Source: Gnetum montanum (taxonomy: Eukaryota; Streptophyta; Gnetopsida; Gnetales; Gnetaceae). From it: 64,000 nt of DNA. How positions within the stretch are numbered: the stretch's first letter is position 1; every line of letters starts with the position of its first letter. This document shows, piece by piece, positions 47,145-57,070 of this stretch. Below the pieces are notes generated by a model. The model worked only from the letters and a program-made list of their open reading frames with translations, did not search any database and had not been told where the DNA came from. The position numbers and the translations under genes are program-made. The DNA is taken from NCBI GenBank assembly GCA_015680685.1, contig MNCI01024031.1, positions 217,238 through 281,237 of the forward strand, given 5' to 3'.

Positions 47145-47820
47145 GGTTCTGAGTATAATCCTAAAAAAATGGATTTCTTAAAATGTAACAATCCACATAA
47201 ATTCTTGTTGACATCTATGGTAGCTAACCCTACACTAATTGCTTCTAAAGTTTCCATCAAGTAGCCTTTAAAACAAAAGTCTCAAAATGTTCATACTATC
47301 ATGTTGACTCATGTAGTAATATATTGGATCAAGGTAGGATACCTTCTCAGGAAAAGATGTAATTATGGGAGTGAATTTAATTGTAGATTACAAGAAACGA
47401 TCTATTCAATGCTTTATTGGACTCAACTTTTGGAGCGAACTTAATTTCTCAAGAGATATATAAGATTTCAAACCTACCTTCACTCAAGAAATGCAATATC
47501 ATATTAGAGCTTGTAGACCTATTCATCACTATTTCTTTGGGATTAGTGAAGGATATTATGACAATTGTTTGTGGTTGGTCATATCTAGGGTATTTCCTAG
47601 TAATCCACATGGATAACTATAAGGAAGAATTTCCTATTATTATAGGAAGGACTTGGCTCAACAAAATCATTGTCAAGTTTTAAATTAGGGACCTTTTCTT
47701 GGAAATATCTATTTAAAATAATTTGGAAAAAATAGAGAATAAGTAAGTTCCATGCATCACATATAATGACATAGGGTGCCATTGTGTGCAAAAGATATGA
47801 ACTATGAAAAGTGCATCCAT
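47145..47820 (+). pseudogene. Gag linker end and retropepsin of A3
   Basis: After N1 the family sequence resumes. A frame at 47417-47683 reads LLDSTFGANLISQEIYKISN, the active-site Asp motif with a one-residue insertion, then SLGLVKDIMTIVCGWSYLGY, HMDNYKEEFPIIIGRTW. The downstream LFLEISI, VPCITYND block matches A1. An A13 run at 47884-47898 lies in the linker that follows. Confidence 0.75.
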
Positions 47821-48456
47821 TATAGCATGCAGTAAGTATGTCGAGACATCAAATATTCAAAGGTGCCAATATGCAGTAGCTACAAAAAAAAAAAAAAGAT
47901 ATCCAGTGGTTGATGATAGATGATAGCTTTAATTCAACAATATTCATGGAACTAGTCAAGCTTCTCACAAGTGCTTATATTGATAACATGAATGAAATGG
48001 AGTAGATTCATAATAAACTCTTCCAAAAAGGGGAAAAATGAATTAGGGAGAGTTAGAGATCCTTGATCATTTTAAATAGAAGCCGCTTAAACTCAATACT
48101 TTACCAGCAACATTGGAATATTTTTTTCTTGATAATGGTAAGCTAGTAATTATTAAATGTTAGTCTCAGTAAAGAACAAAAATGAAAGCTACTAAAAGTT
48201 ATAAACAAATGGCCAACAACTTTCACTTAGTCATATCATGAGTTAACTAAAATAGATTTTCACATATGCCAGCACCATATCTATACAAAATCCACTATCA
48301 AGCTAAGGAAGCAACCATAGAATAGACTAAATCCAAAGCTTAAGTAAGTTGTTAAAGATGAAGTTGAACAACTTCTTAAGAACATCCAAGAGAATCGATG
48401 ACTAGAATACCGAGGTCCATGAGCACATAGCCTAACCTTAAATCCACATGAGGGCC
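47821..48456 (+). pseudogene. Protease-RT linker and first residues of RT of A3, truncated
   Basis: NELGRVRDP near 48030 corresponds to the NELGELEIPDNF block of A1. NRLNPKLK then VVKDEVEQLL near 48330-48380 matches the RT entry RQLNPKLK of A1. Homology ends at about 48395, short of the RFIYPI motif. The T2 LTR edge follows at 48457. Confidence 0.6.
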
Positions 48457-50366
48457 TGTTGGAGGCAGAGATGGGATGCCTTGAATAGTTTGGCCAATCA
48501 AATAGGGACTTACTAAATGCACTAAGGGTACAATGTGGTTAGATACAATGCTGATGCAAAATGGTGCTTAGTGTGCAAGCAGTGCTTATAGTGTTTGTGG
48601 TGTTAGTGGTGTAGAGGCATCAGTGGGATCGAGCATAGTCATAGGTGCCCAAGGGGAGGTAAGCATAGTCAAGAGTTTCAGTAGAGTTGGTGGTGCCAAC
48701 GTGTAGAGACTACTGCATGAGTGTAGTTTTAGGTACAACTATGTAGTAAAATAGTGAGAAATGCAAGTAAAGTGAAAAAAATGCAAAGAAAGAGAGAGAG
48801 AAGTAGAACACCACCCCAAATGGAATTGAGTGTAGCTAACACTAAAAGGGTTAGAAGGTACATGGTGTACAATAGGTATAGTGGATAGCATAGTCACAAT
48901 TTTGGAGATGTTTGGTTGGGAAGACTAGTGCTTCATCGAGGTGTCTACATTTGCTATGTTATCCACTGTAGTGCACCATTGGCTACAATGTTTTGGTTGA
49001 GTGTGGTGGTCTGCAATAGTTTACAACTTCATCAATATGCCTTTGGTCTTCTCCCAAGCACTTATATTTTCCAATGTCAAAAATCAACTCCCATAGATTT
49101 TTTTGCTAACCCTAAAAAATTTGAGGACACATGTATTTAAAGGTCTAAGGTTAGCATAAAATGTAGGATGATTACCACATGGTAAAGGGGATGACTGGAA
49201 ATACACTCTCACCCAACTATGCTCTTCACTAGGCTAGTGGTATTATGCTTTGTCAGACTCTCTGAGAATATGAGACTATGACTATGCTACCAACTACATG
49301 TGTGTGCTAAGAAGACCACAAGGTACCTAAAAAATGAAAGCCAAAGACTATGCTCTTCATGCTCTCACATGGGGTTGAGCATAGTTACAATTTTGGGAAA
49401 AAGGGGGATACAAAAAGGAAGTAGCTTATCAACTACGCTTGCTAAAGGTGAGTTGACTACATTTTGGAGCTAAGTTAAGATTTTTTACTACATTATGGAG
49501 GTCACTAAAGGCTATTCTTGTTGATGATGCTTGACTATTATTTGGATTGGGGGAGAGCGTAGTTCCAAACTTAGAAAACAGATGCAAAAAAATGGTCATG
49601 TGCTGACTACGCTCTTCATGAGAGGCTGACTATGCTCTAGGTTGGAGAAGAGAATAGTCTTAATGCTAGGGAAGTTTGAGAAAAATGAGTTTCTTGTAGA
49701 CTATGCTCCTCATAGGAGGCTGACTATGCTTCCAACTAAAGGTGAGTGTAGTCCCGAGACTTGTTGAAACTTGTGAAAATATTTCCTTTTGCTGACTACG
49801 CTCTCCATTGGAGGCTAATTGCACTATGAGGTAGTGGAGAGTGTAGTTCCAATAGTTAGAAAAATTTGCTACAATTGGCTTTGTGTTGACACTTAAAAAA
49901 ATTGTAAAACTAGCCTTCATGTTGACTACACTCTCTACAAGAGGCTAACTATGCTCTCAACTAGGATTGAGTGTAGTCTCAACACTTAGAAAAAATTGCA
50001 AAAATTGGCCTTCTATGTTGACTATGCTCTCTATGAGAGGCTGATTGTGCTCTCAACAAGGATTGAGTGTAGTCTCAAAAATTAGCCTTTCGTGTTGACT
50101 ATGCTCTCCACTAGAGGTTGGGCACGCTCTCCATGAAAGGCTAACTACACTCTCCACAAGAGGCTGACTATGCTCTCCATGAGAGATTGACTATGCTCTC
50201 ATCTGGGGAGAGTGTAGTCTTAACACTTAGCCAAAATTTTCTATTAGGATGCCATAGTCTAGATTTTGTGGTGTTTCATTGACCCCTCTTTGTTGACGTC
50301 TAGTGGAGTGGCCCGAGAGATGTCAACCAAGAATAGAAAAACATCAGAGCAAGCTTGGCACCAACA
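48457..50366 (-). repeat. 3' LTR of T2
   Basis: It starts TGTTGGTGCCAAGC on the minus strand at 50366 and ends GCCTCCAACA at 48457, 1910 bases. It matches the T1 LTR at both ends and around the TATA region (minus-strand CTTTAAATACATG near 49133). Left flank is GGGCC. A repeat array lies at 49420-50230. Confidence 0.72.
49420..50230 (-). repeat. Internal direct repeats of the T2 LTR
   Basis: Eight or more units of 60-110 bases contain GACTATGCTCTCCATGAGAG and GAGTGTAGTCYCAAYACTTA (plus strand). They correspond in place to the 140-bp-period array of the T1 LTR but with different unit length, so the arrays expanded independently. The last copies (50090-50215) are shorter and tighter. Confidence 0.7.
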
Positions 50367-51779
50367 TTTCTCTTCAATGCATGGTCAAATGTCACTGCAC
50401 TATGCTCAAGAGTGCTGTGGAAAGTGGTATGCTAGATGGCAGGTGAGAGGTAGGAGTAAAAGGTGTAGGTGATGTGTTGAGTGTAAAATGAAAGATGAAG
50501 TGCAAACAAGATGTTATAATGCAAGGACTTCATAGCTGATGGTGATCATGGGCTAGAGTGGCTTACCCTTGAAAACATTGACCTCTTGTTAGAGTGCTTG
50601 TAAGAGAGCCAATGTGGATTCAGGGTTGAATTGGTTGCGAAATTACAACACTACGAGGCTGCTAAGGGACGTGCTCCTTCCCTTTTTCTCTTTTTATTCC
50701 TTTTTTTTATTTTTACTCTTTGCTATGGGATGAACCTACTTTGGGCTCTACACATTGCTAAATGCATGCTAGGAGGTGCTTTCCATCAAGTTGGTTACAT
50801 GTCACTAGATGGGCTTTGCTTTGGTGTTTGTGAAACTATGTTGCATTTGTATGATAAGTGTTTCTTCCCTAGGATGACTTGTGTTACATCCACTTGGGCT
50901 TTGACCAGCCAATAGGGGCTTCCCATGGGATGACTTATGTTATGTTTGCCTTGGGTTTTGTGGTTTGACTTGAAGAGGGTGCCATGTGGTCACTGCATGT
51001 GAACGTTAAAGAGTTTGCAATCTTTGCTATGCAGGGAATGAAAGGGTATTTGGATATAGGAGTGTATGTGAGTATGCTATAATAGGATAGTAGGGATTTG
51101 CACTCTCAAGAGGTTTAGCTAGTCTAATTAGGCACATTAGAGCAATGTGACAACTTGCTGTTGTAATGAGATGCACCTTGGCATGACCGCCTAGGGATTC
51201 ATCCTAAAAACACAACTTTGATAAGGAAAGAAAAACACAAAATAGATAAGTGCAAGTGGACTACATGTGATAAAATGTAAGAGGCCATATTAGCTACATG
51301 GGCTATGCAGGTTGGTAATGTGTTTGCTCGCTTAATGTAGAAGGAGGATGAGAGTTATTGCCAACTGATCATGAACCCAGTCTAAGGTCTTGATAGACCA
51401 TGGCTATATTGGTTTAAGGTCCTAGTAGATTGTTAAGCCTAGTTTAAGGTCTTGGAAAACCACGCTATGCTAGTTTATAGTCCTAGTAGACTACTTTGTG
51501 CTAGTTTAATGTCTTAGTGGAAACCTTGTGCCACTTTAGAGTCATGGAAAACTACTAGTTGAAAGTCATGGTGGATTGGTTGTTCCACCTTATATTCATA
51601 GTGGAATTCTGGGCTAGTTTATAGGCATAGTAGACATTCTATACTAGTTTTGCATCGTAGCAAACACTCTATACTAGTTTAGAGTCATAGCAAAATGCAG
51701 TGCCAGTTTAGCATCATAGTAGATGATTGTTTACCTTGTTTCATTAATGTGTGGTGTTGCATGCTAGATATAGTATGGA
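50367..51779 (-). other. 3' untranslated region of T2
   Basis: It has no domain but aligns with T1 (10730-11290) around 50740-50960. The part 51370-51730 is the CTTAAACTAG repeat array. The open frame at 50631-50915 on the plus strand is antisense and not conserved. Confidence 0.6.
51370..51730 (-). repeat. Degenerate tandem array of T2 3' region
   Basis: About eight copies of a unit near TAGTTTAAGGTCCTAGTAGA (plus strand) with period 40-50 bases. It is the reverse complement of the array at 9560-9840 of T1 and lies at the same place after integrase. Confidence 0.65.
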
Positions 51780-52990
51780 TTTAAGTGAAAATGGTTTACA
51801 AGATTGGCAAACTCATTTCCATCATGATCAGTAAGCTTGAATGCTCCATTGTCATAGGCCTTAGTGACCAAGAAAGACCCTTCCTAGTTGGTTGAGATTT
51901 TTTTTCTGGGTTCATGAACAGCATTGAGGACTAAGTCCCCTTTCTTGATTAGGTGTTGATGTTGGTTGTGATGATGCTTTTTCCATTGCTTTTCTTGATA
52001 CCACTCAATCTGATCAACTATACGAATGTGCTCTTCCTCTATTGAGTCGAGGTCTACAGTTCTCAACTCATTGTTCTGACCTTCATCGATGAAGTTTGAG
52101 AGGATTACCTAGGGAAATGGAACCTAAAATTCAAGTGGAAAAACTACTTTAGATTCATAAATGAGGCTATAAAGTGTCATACCTATTATTGTTCAATGCA
52201 TAGTGTGGTAGGCCCAAAGTGTGTAGACTAGTTGCTCATGCCATCATCATTTGCTATTTCTTAGCATCTTCTTGAGGAGGTTGATGATAAGCTTGTTGGT
52301 GGCCTTTTCTTGGCCATTTTTCTAAGGGTAATATGGTGATGAAAAGGAGTGCTTGATATTGAAGTGCTCACAAAAGGCTTTGGTTTTGGTGTTGCTAAAC
52401 TACGGTTTGTTGTCCATCACTATGATCATGGGCAAACCAAAATAGGTCACTACATTATCTAACACAAACTTGCAAACCTGCTATGATGTCATCTTCCTAA
52501 GGGGAGTAGCTTCAACCCACTTGGTGAAGTATTTCATTGCGATTATCATGAAGCTATGCCCTATAGAGGACTTAGGTGTTATGGGTCTAATGATGTCCAA
52601 GCCCTAGCATTGGAATGACCATATGATTTGCATTGTATGCAATTTAGTTGGTGGCACATGCATTAAATTGCTATGCTGCTAACAAGTGTCACACGTTTTA
52701 ATTTTCCAAACATAGCTACTCTCCATATAGGACCAATAGTAGCCTAGCTGTCTAATTTTTGCTACCATTGCCCTAAGTACTATGTGACCTTTGCATAGTC
52801 CTTTGTGGACCTACTCAGTGATTGTTTTTTCTTACACAAGTTAGTAGTATGCCATTGTAGGATTTGGAACATAGTGTGTTATCACCTATAATGACATATT
52901 GCCATGAACATTTACGTACTACATCCTTTTGAGTAGCAGTTAAGTGTTATGGGGGCTCACCTTATAGAAGGTATGCCTTGATGTCATTGT
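51780..52990 (-). pseudogene. Integrase of T2
   Basis: Minus-strand blocks run from a zinc finger region near 52830-52680 through the core, with YFGLPMIIVMDN near 52440 and SFSSPYYP then NGQEKAT near 52350, to the C-terminal frame 52066-51884 (LRTVDLDSIEEEHIRIVDQI, EKQWKKHHHNQHQHLIKKGD). It ends with AFKLTDHDGNEFANLVNHFH. The catalytic Glu of GQAE appears as GQEK. It matches T1 at 8400-9543 throughout. Confidence 0.8.
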
Positions 52991-53089
52991 ACCATTCTTT
53001 TGCATGATGACACTAATTCTGGCTATGGATGCATCTTTGATAATTTGCATGATAGGTGCAATGCAATTCGCCAATGTGGTGGGCAATAT

Positions 53090-53228
53090 GTTGAACATGT
53101 TAGGTGCTATGTTAAGGGCTAATGTTCCAAGTGCATCGACAATGGCATTTTCACTTTAGAGAACATGTTCAACATTAGCAACTACAAAGTGTTGGAGCAA
53201 GTGTTTTTCCAAGTTGCAGTAAGGTTGT
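53090..53228 (-). pseudogene. Second RNase H of T2, C-terminal part
   Basis: The minus strand reads LLQLGKTLAPTLC-like sequence (shifted frame) and AIVDALGTLA, the last Asp motif of the archaeal-type RNase H, aligned with ENTITDALA of T1. The other half continues at 56257 after the 3.0-kb insertion. Confidence 0.65.
53224..53228 (+). other. Left target site duplication (GTTGT) of the 3.0-kb insertion
   Basis: GTTGT precedes TGTTAGCACATT and is repeated at 56252-56256. In T1 the corresponding uninterrupted text reads AAGGTTGTAAATGTTGTGC (reverse complement), with GTTGT once. Confidence 0.8.
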
Positions 53229-54138
53229 TGTTAGCACATTTTTGCCATTTCATGGAACAGGAGTGGGTCTTCCAGTTGCTCATTCCTCAGCAAAGTTTCA
53301 AGTTTAAGACTCACTGGTACAAAACTTGGCTGTGGAGGTGGTTGTGGAGCATGCACTATATTTGGTGGAAAATTTTGAATGACTTGTTCACATTTTTAAT
53401 GAAAAGCTTGAAATTTGGGGATAGCTTTCCAATCTTCAATTTCAGTTTTCCAAACTATTGTGTTTTTCCACATTAACAAAAAGATGATGTTTGTGCCATA
53501 AGTATCGTTTGAAGAGTTATTAAAGTGAAAATAGAGATTCTAAGAAGAGACTCCATTGAAACTGGTCATTCATTACTGTAATTGTACTTGGAAGGTTATT
53601 GTATACTATGTTGATCCTCTACCTCTAGCTGAGTTGATAGTGAAACTTAGAAATGATGATGCTCTATTGCAGCAAAGCCTACCATTCATTTACTATTTAA
53701 CCACAAAATATGGTTAAATGAAGACAAACAAAATGTGGTTTCTCCTTTATCCATGTTCACAGCACCGACACCAAGTTTTGCTACTACAACAACTACAATG
53801 TGAACTAGCCACGCCACTTCTGCCGCAACTGCCAACGCTACTGGACTGCCAGTGGCCTCCTCCGTAACGTCCCCGTCAGTTCCGGTAGTCGCAAAAATAA
53901 ACATCACCACCACCAACATTCACATCACAGAAAACCATAAAAAAATAGTGATGATGACGTCTCAGCCTCTGTTCCAGCCGCCCTTGCTACTGTCATCACT
54001 TTCGATGCCACGGCACCACCGGCGATGACCAAGCTGAGCGCTGACGGTGACGACGATGATGCAAAACTTGCCGCTAGCGACGACTTGAAATTCAGTAGAG
54101 TTTCTGTTCTGGATTTGGGCTACTCTGGCTATGGTTCC

Positions 54139-54405
54139 ATGGTGGCATGAACAACAAGTGTGACACATTTCTAGAGGAATCCTTTTCTGCATAGACGTGG
54201 CCAGCAAGGCCGTCAGATTCCGTGCTTGCCAGTTTTCATCAAAAATTCTGCTGCACCTCCCTGACGATGCTGAGGTTTCTAGTGAGGCCTAGGATGCTAT
54301 TATTGCTGTTGTGCAATGTTGCCTCCATGACCGCCCCCTGTCATTAGGGTTTTTGCAACCTGTGCCCTCGCACGCTTCCCTGATGACCCCGAGAACGTCG
54401 AAATT
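54139..54405 (+). pseudogene. Fragment of condensin subunit CAP-G (NCAPG) gene
   Basis: In one frame the text reads NNKCDTFLEESFS, then after a shift near 54190 VASKAVRFRACQ, LHLPDDAEVSSEA, a stop, DAIIAVVQCCLHDR, then after a one-base shift near 54333 VIRVFATCALARFPDDPEN. Residues RFRACQ, LPDDAEVS, VIRxFAxxALxRF and DPEN are conserved in the N-terminal HEAT-repeat region of plant CAP-G, a chromosome-condensation subunit. No intron is seen within the matching 260 bases. With one stop and two frameshifts it is a dead, partial copy. It lies inside the LTR-type insertion, so it is a captured fragment, not a resident gene. Confidence 0.75.
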
Positions 54406-54725
54406 TGAGAGTGCGGAAAAATGCTCTGCAATTCTTGATGGATAGATTTATGATGAAGGAGCATCAACATATCAAGCATCATAATCTGAGCTTGGCTTTT
54501 GATCAGAGTCCCTTCTTCTTTGTGCCTGATGCACTCAACCACACGTTGCTCGGCCCTGCCCAGTTCAAGCAAAAAATAAATGAATGCAGGTTCTTGCGAG
54601 AGGAATATGAAAACAGAATAATGCTTCAAGTGAATAAAATTCATGGCCTGCATCAAGCCCTAACAACACCACCATCATCTCCTGTGGTTTCCACTAGCTC
54701 CACTCCTACAACTAATGAGTCATGA
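54405..54725 (+). CDS. Open frame of 106 codons, unidentified, next to the CAP-G fragment
   Basis: The frame is unbroken from about 54405 to a TGA at 54723. It reads MDRFMMKEHQHIKHHNLSLA, FDQSPFFFVPDALNHT, QKINECRFLREEYENRIM and ends in a Pro/Ser/Thr-rich tail (LTTPPSSPVVSTSSTP). I do not recognise it. Its start overlaps the end of the CAP-G match, so it is not the next CAP-G exon as far as I can tell. It may be a second captured gene piece or a fortuitous frame in low-CpG-decay sequence. No splice sites or promoter were identified for it. Confidence 0.3.
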   Translation: MRVRKNALQFLMDRFMMKEHQHIKHHNLSLAFDQSPFFFVPDALNHTLLGPAQFKQKINECRFLREEYENRIMLQVNKIHGLHQALTTPPSSPVVSTSSTPTTNES

Positions 54726-55054
54726 ACATCCTCATGTGAGCTTTGTTGCTGTTGCAAATTTGTTAATTTCCAGGGCATGCCACACCTACATCATTTGTTG
54801 GACCTCTTTCCTTCTCTACTTCAGTTGTTGGACGTTAGCAAGTAGTATAATTTTCAGTGATATTGAGATTTTTTTTAGAAAAACAACAAACACCTATTAT
54901 TTAGGGACAAAGAGACATTTGCCTATTATCCCTTTTATTCATATAGAAGTTGTAACTTCCTATGATAGTTACTACTATGATGTAAATAACAATAAAATAG
55001 TTTATGATTTAAAAAGGGAAATTGTGCAACAATTGTTCAAAGTCCCATGTGAAT

Positions 55055-55275
55055 TGAACACTTGTCAATTGAAATGATGGTTATAACCACCACCAAGGCC
55101 ACTTGTCAACTACAACCTCTTTATCTCCACAAAGGCCACTTGTCAACTAAAAAGGCCACTTGTCAACTGCAACTTGTTTTTCTCCATGGTGAACACTTGG
55201 CTACTAAATGAAGACACTTGGCAATTGAATGAAGACACTTGGCAACTACATGGGACACTTGTCCACTGCAGCTTT
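55055..55275 (+). repeat. ACACTTGTCAACTRCA direct repeats upstream of a TATA box
   Basis: Eight copies of a 16-20 base unit (CACTTGTCAACTAC, CACTTGGCAATTGA and variants) occur in about 220 bases. The last copy ends about 65 bases before CCCTATAAAAAGGC. This is the usual place of enhancer repeats in the U3 of an LTR. Confidence 0.65.
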
Positions 55276-55337
55276 TTTGTCTCTATGGTGGTTAAACCAC
55301 CCAAGATATTTTGTAACTTCCCTACCTACCTTTGAAC

Positions 55338-55353
55338 CCTATAAAAAGGCTTT
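55338..55353 (+). promoter_or_regulatory. TATA box of the 3.0-kb insertion
   Basis: CCCTATAAAAAGGCTTTA is a near-perfect plant TATA box, followed about 30 bases later by GGGAGATATTGGGG. Together with the upstream repeats it marks a probable LTR promoter on the plus strand. Confidence 0.6.
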
Positions 55354-55806
55354 AGGGGTCAAGGAGGAGGGGAGATATTGGGGTCTCATTTTTAGAACAC
55401 TTTTGGGAGCTCTCACTTGGAGACACACACTTGGAATATTTGTAAAGAAGATTGCTTGTAAGATGGCTTGCTAAAGGAAAGATTTCAGCCTCTTTGTCAT
55501 AGTTCTGTGAGTTGTGTTTTTTATTTTTTATTTTGTTTAAATTGTTTAGCTAGTGGTTTAGATAGTATCATCCTTGGCAAGTAATTTTGGGATTTTTAGA
55601 TTGCTCTTACTGTTCTTATTGTCCAATAGAAATTTCTATTAAAATTTTTCCATAGAAGCGCTTGTGTTTAAAAGCCTTAAGAGCATTTTAGTAGTAAATT
55701 TTGTTATTGTGCAACGTATAGGAACTGCTATTGGGATTGTTGTAAGAGAGCCTCTGCTTGTAGTCATGCCATTGAACAATTCAGTAGTCAAGAGGGTTCA
55801 GAAAAT

Positions 55807-56040
55807 NNNNNNNNNNNNNNNNNNNNNNNNNNNNNNNNNNNNNNNNNNNNNNNNNNNNNNNNNNNNNNNNNNNNNNNNNNNNNNNNNNNNNNNNNNNNNN
55901 NNNNNNNNNNNNNNNNNNNNNNNNNNNNNNNNNNNNNNNNNNNNNNNNNNNNNNNNNNNNNNNNNNNNNNNNNNNNNNNNNNNNNNNNNNNNNNNNNNNN
56001 NNNNNNNNNNNNNNNNNNNNNNNNNNNNNNNNNNNNNNNN
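55807..56040. other. Assembly gap, 234 N
   Basis: The run of N lies inside the 3.0-kb insertion. Translations that pass through it are meaningless. Confidence 0.99.
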
Positions 56041-56251
56041 AATCTCTTTAAGACAAGTCATCTATAGTTTACACGTAACGCAATCATTTCATTTTTCACA
56101 ATCGCATGCCGCAACAGCATACACACATACTCACATTAACTACTGAGTTTATTTGGAGGTATCTAGGCCTTGGTGTTGCCAGAGACCAGCAAGCACCTAA
56201 ATCCTATTCGAGGACACTCGTTGGCGGTTGTGTCCCAAACGGTCGCCAGCA

Positions 56252-56620
56252 GTTGTAAATGTTATGCTTTACAAGTGTAGACTTCTATTACCTGATTGAC
56301 CACTAGTTGTGAATCACCTCAGATCAATATGCATTGGATTCCTAGGTCGCATGCTACAAGGATGCCTTAGAGGAGATCTTTGTACTCTACCAGATTATTA
56401 GTGCAAGGAAATGTAAAATGATATGTGAAGGATTATATCTCCATAGAGGGAAACATGATAATAATGCCAATGCTACCCCCTCAAGAGGCTAAAGCTCTAT
56501 CAAAATGTAGGAGTGCCTTGTAGTTGTTAAGCACTTGGCTAATGCTACTGACATGCTCATCCATGAACTCAAGGTCTATAGTAGCTAGTGAAGTTGTGAG
56601 TTGTGCAACTATTGTTTGAC
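56252..56620 (-). pseudogene. Second RNase H of T2, N-terminal part
   Basis: On the minus strand FMDEHVSSISQVLNNYKALL leads to LHFDRALAS near 56490, the first Asp motif (T1: LHFDGAST), then a region with YKDLL corresponding to YEGLL of T1. The right copy of the GTTGT duplication is at 56252-56256. Confidence 0.68.
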
Positions 56621-56659
56621 CTTTCGTTGAGGCTTGAATGACATAATGCAAGTTAATCT

Positions 56660-57070
56660 CCATTGTTATTACTTTCCATCGTGCAATGTGACTGCTTTAG
56701 TAGATATTCATTGTTATAGCTTGGAGTACGTTGTTCTTGCAAATGATGTTAACTTGGCTGTGGAAGAGGTAATGCCTCTGCTTATTTAGTGTAGAGAGTA
56801 GGACAAGGCAATACTTCTCCACATCATTATATCTTGTTTTGTGGGCTACTAATGCATGGCTTAGGTAGTAGACCAGGACCTCTATGCCATCATCTCACTT
56901 TTGGCAAAGTTAACAAGTGATGGATGTGTTAGAAGTGGCTAGGTAGATGAAGAAAGGTTTATCTCCTTGTGAAGGATGAACCATAGGTAGTTGTGCTAGC
57001 TCTTGCTTAATGTCATCGAACACTCATTTGCATTGAGTGACCCACTCAAAGTGGGCTCATAGAGCAAATT
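56660..57070 (-). pseudogene. First RNase H of T2
   Basis: The minus strand aligns with T1 7290-7640: a KPFFIYLATSNTSITC-like strand near 56950, a region equivalent to YLSHVLVAHK near 56850, then the VEKYCLVLLYTK-like Glu region near 56800. It is broken by stops. Confidence 0.6.

Larger units (their letters stand above)
39885..48456 (+). mobile_element. Athila-like Ty3/gypsy retrotransposon A3, 5' part, interrupted by N1
   Basis: This plus-strand copy of the A1/A2 family has 5' LTR, PBS, gag, protease and the first residues of RT. N1 is inserted in the gag linker, and after it the gag-protease sequence resumes at 47145. Homology to A1 fades at about 48395, and from 48457 the sequence is the LTR of T2. 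RNase H, integrase, ORF3 and 3' LTR are missing. The left edge is uncertain by about 10 bases (TGATATTAAT at 39881 or TGAAACATCA at 39890). Confidence 0.82.
53229..56251. mobile_element. 3.0-kb LTR-type insertion, probable solo LTR, carrying a CAP-G fragment
   Basis: The unit begins TGTTAGCACA and ends GTCGCCAGCA, with TG..CA ends and a 5-bp duplication GTTGT. It splits the second RNase H of T2. It contains GC-richer text (53750-54420), the CAP-G fragment, an open frame, direct repeats, a TATA box (CCCTATAAAAAGGC near 55340) and a 234-N gap. No second copy of either end was found inside, which favours a solo LTR with a long U3, but the gap could hide an internal part. If TATA marks U3/R in the plus direction, the LTR is plus-oriented. 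Confidence 0.7.

Noticed and set aside
49420-50230. CRISPR-like regularly spaced repeats
   Set aside because: The units vary in length and sequence, spacers are not unique, and they lie inside a plant LTR.
54300-54656. 118-codon minus-strand frame
   Set aside because: It is the shadow of the CAP-G fragment and the plus-strand frame next to it.
55664-56146. 160-codon frame across the N run
   Set aside because: The frame depends on 234 unknown bases read as X; it has no support.
53229-56251. Helitron or Pack-MULE explanation for the captured CAP-G fragment
   Set aside because: Ends are TG..CA with a 5-bp duplication, which fits LTR integration; no TC..CTRR ends, no terminal inverted repeat and no 8-9 bp duplication were seen.
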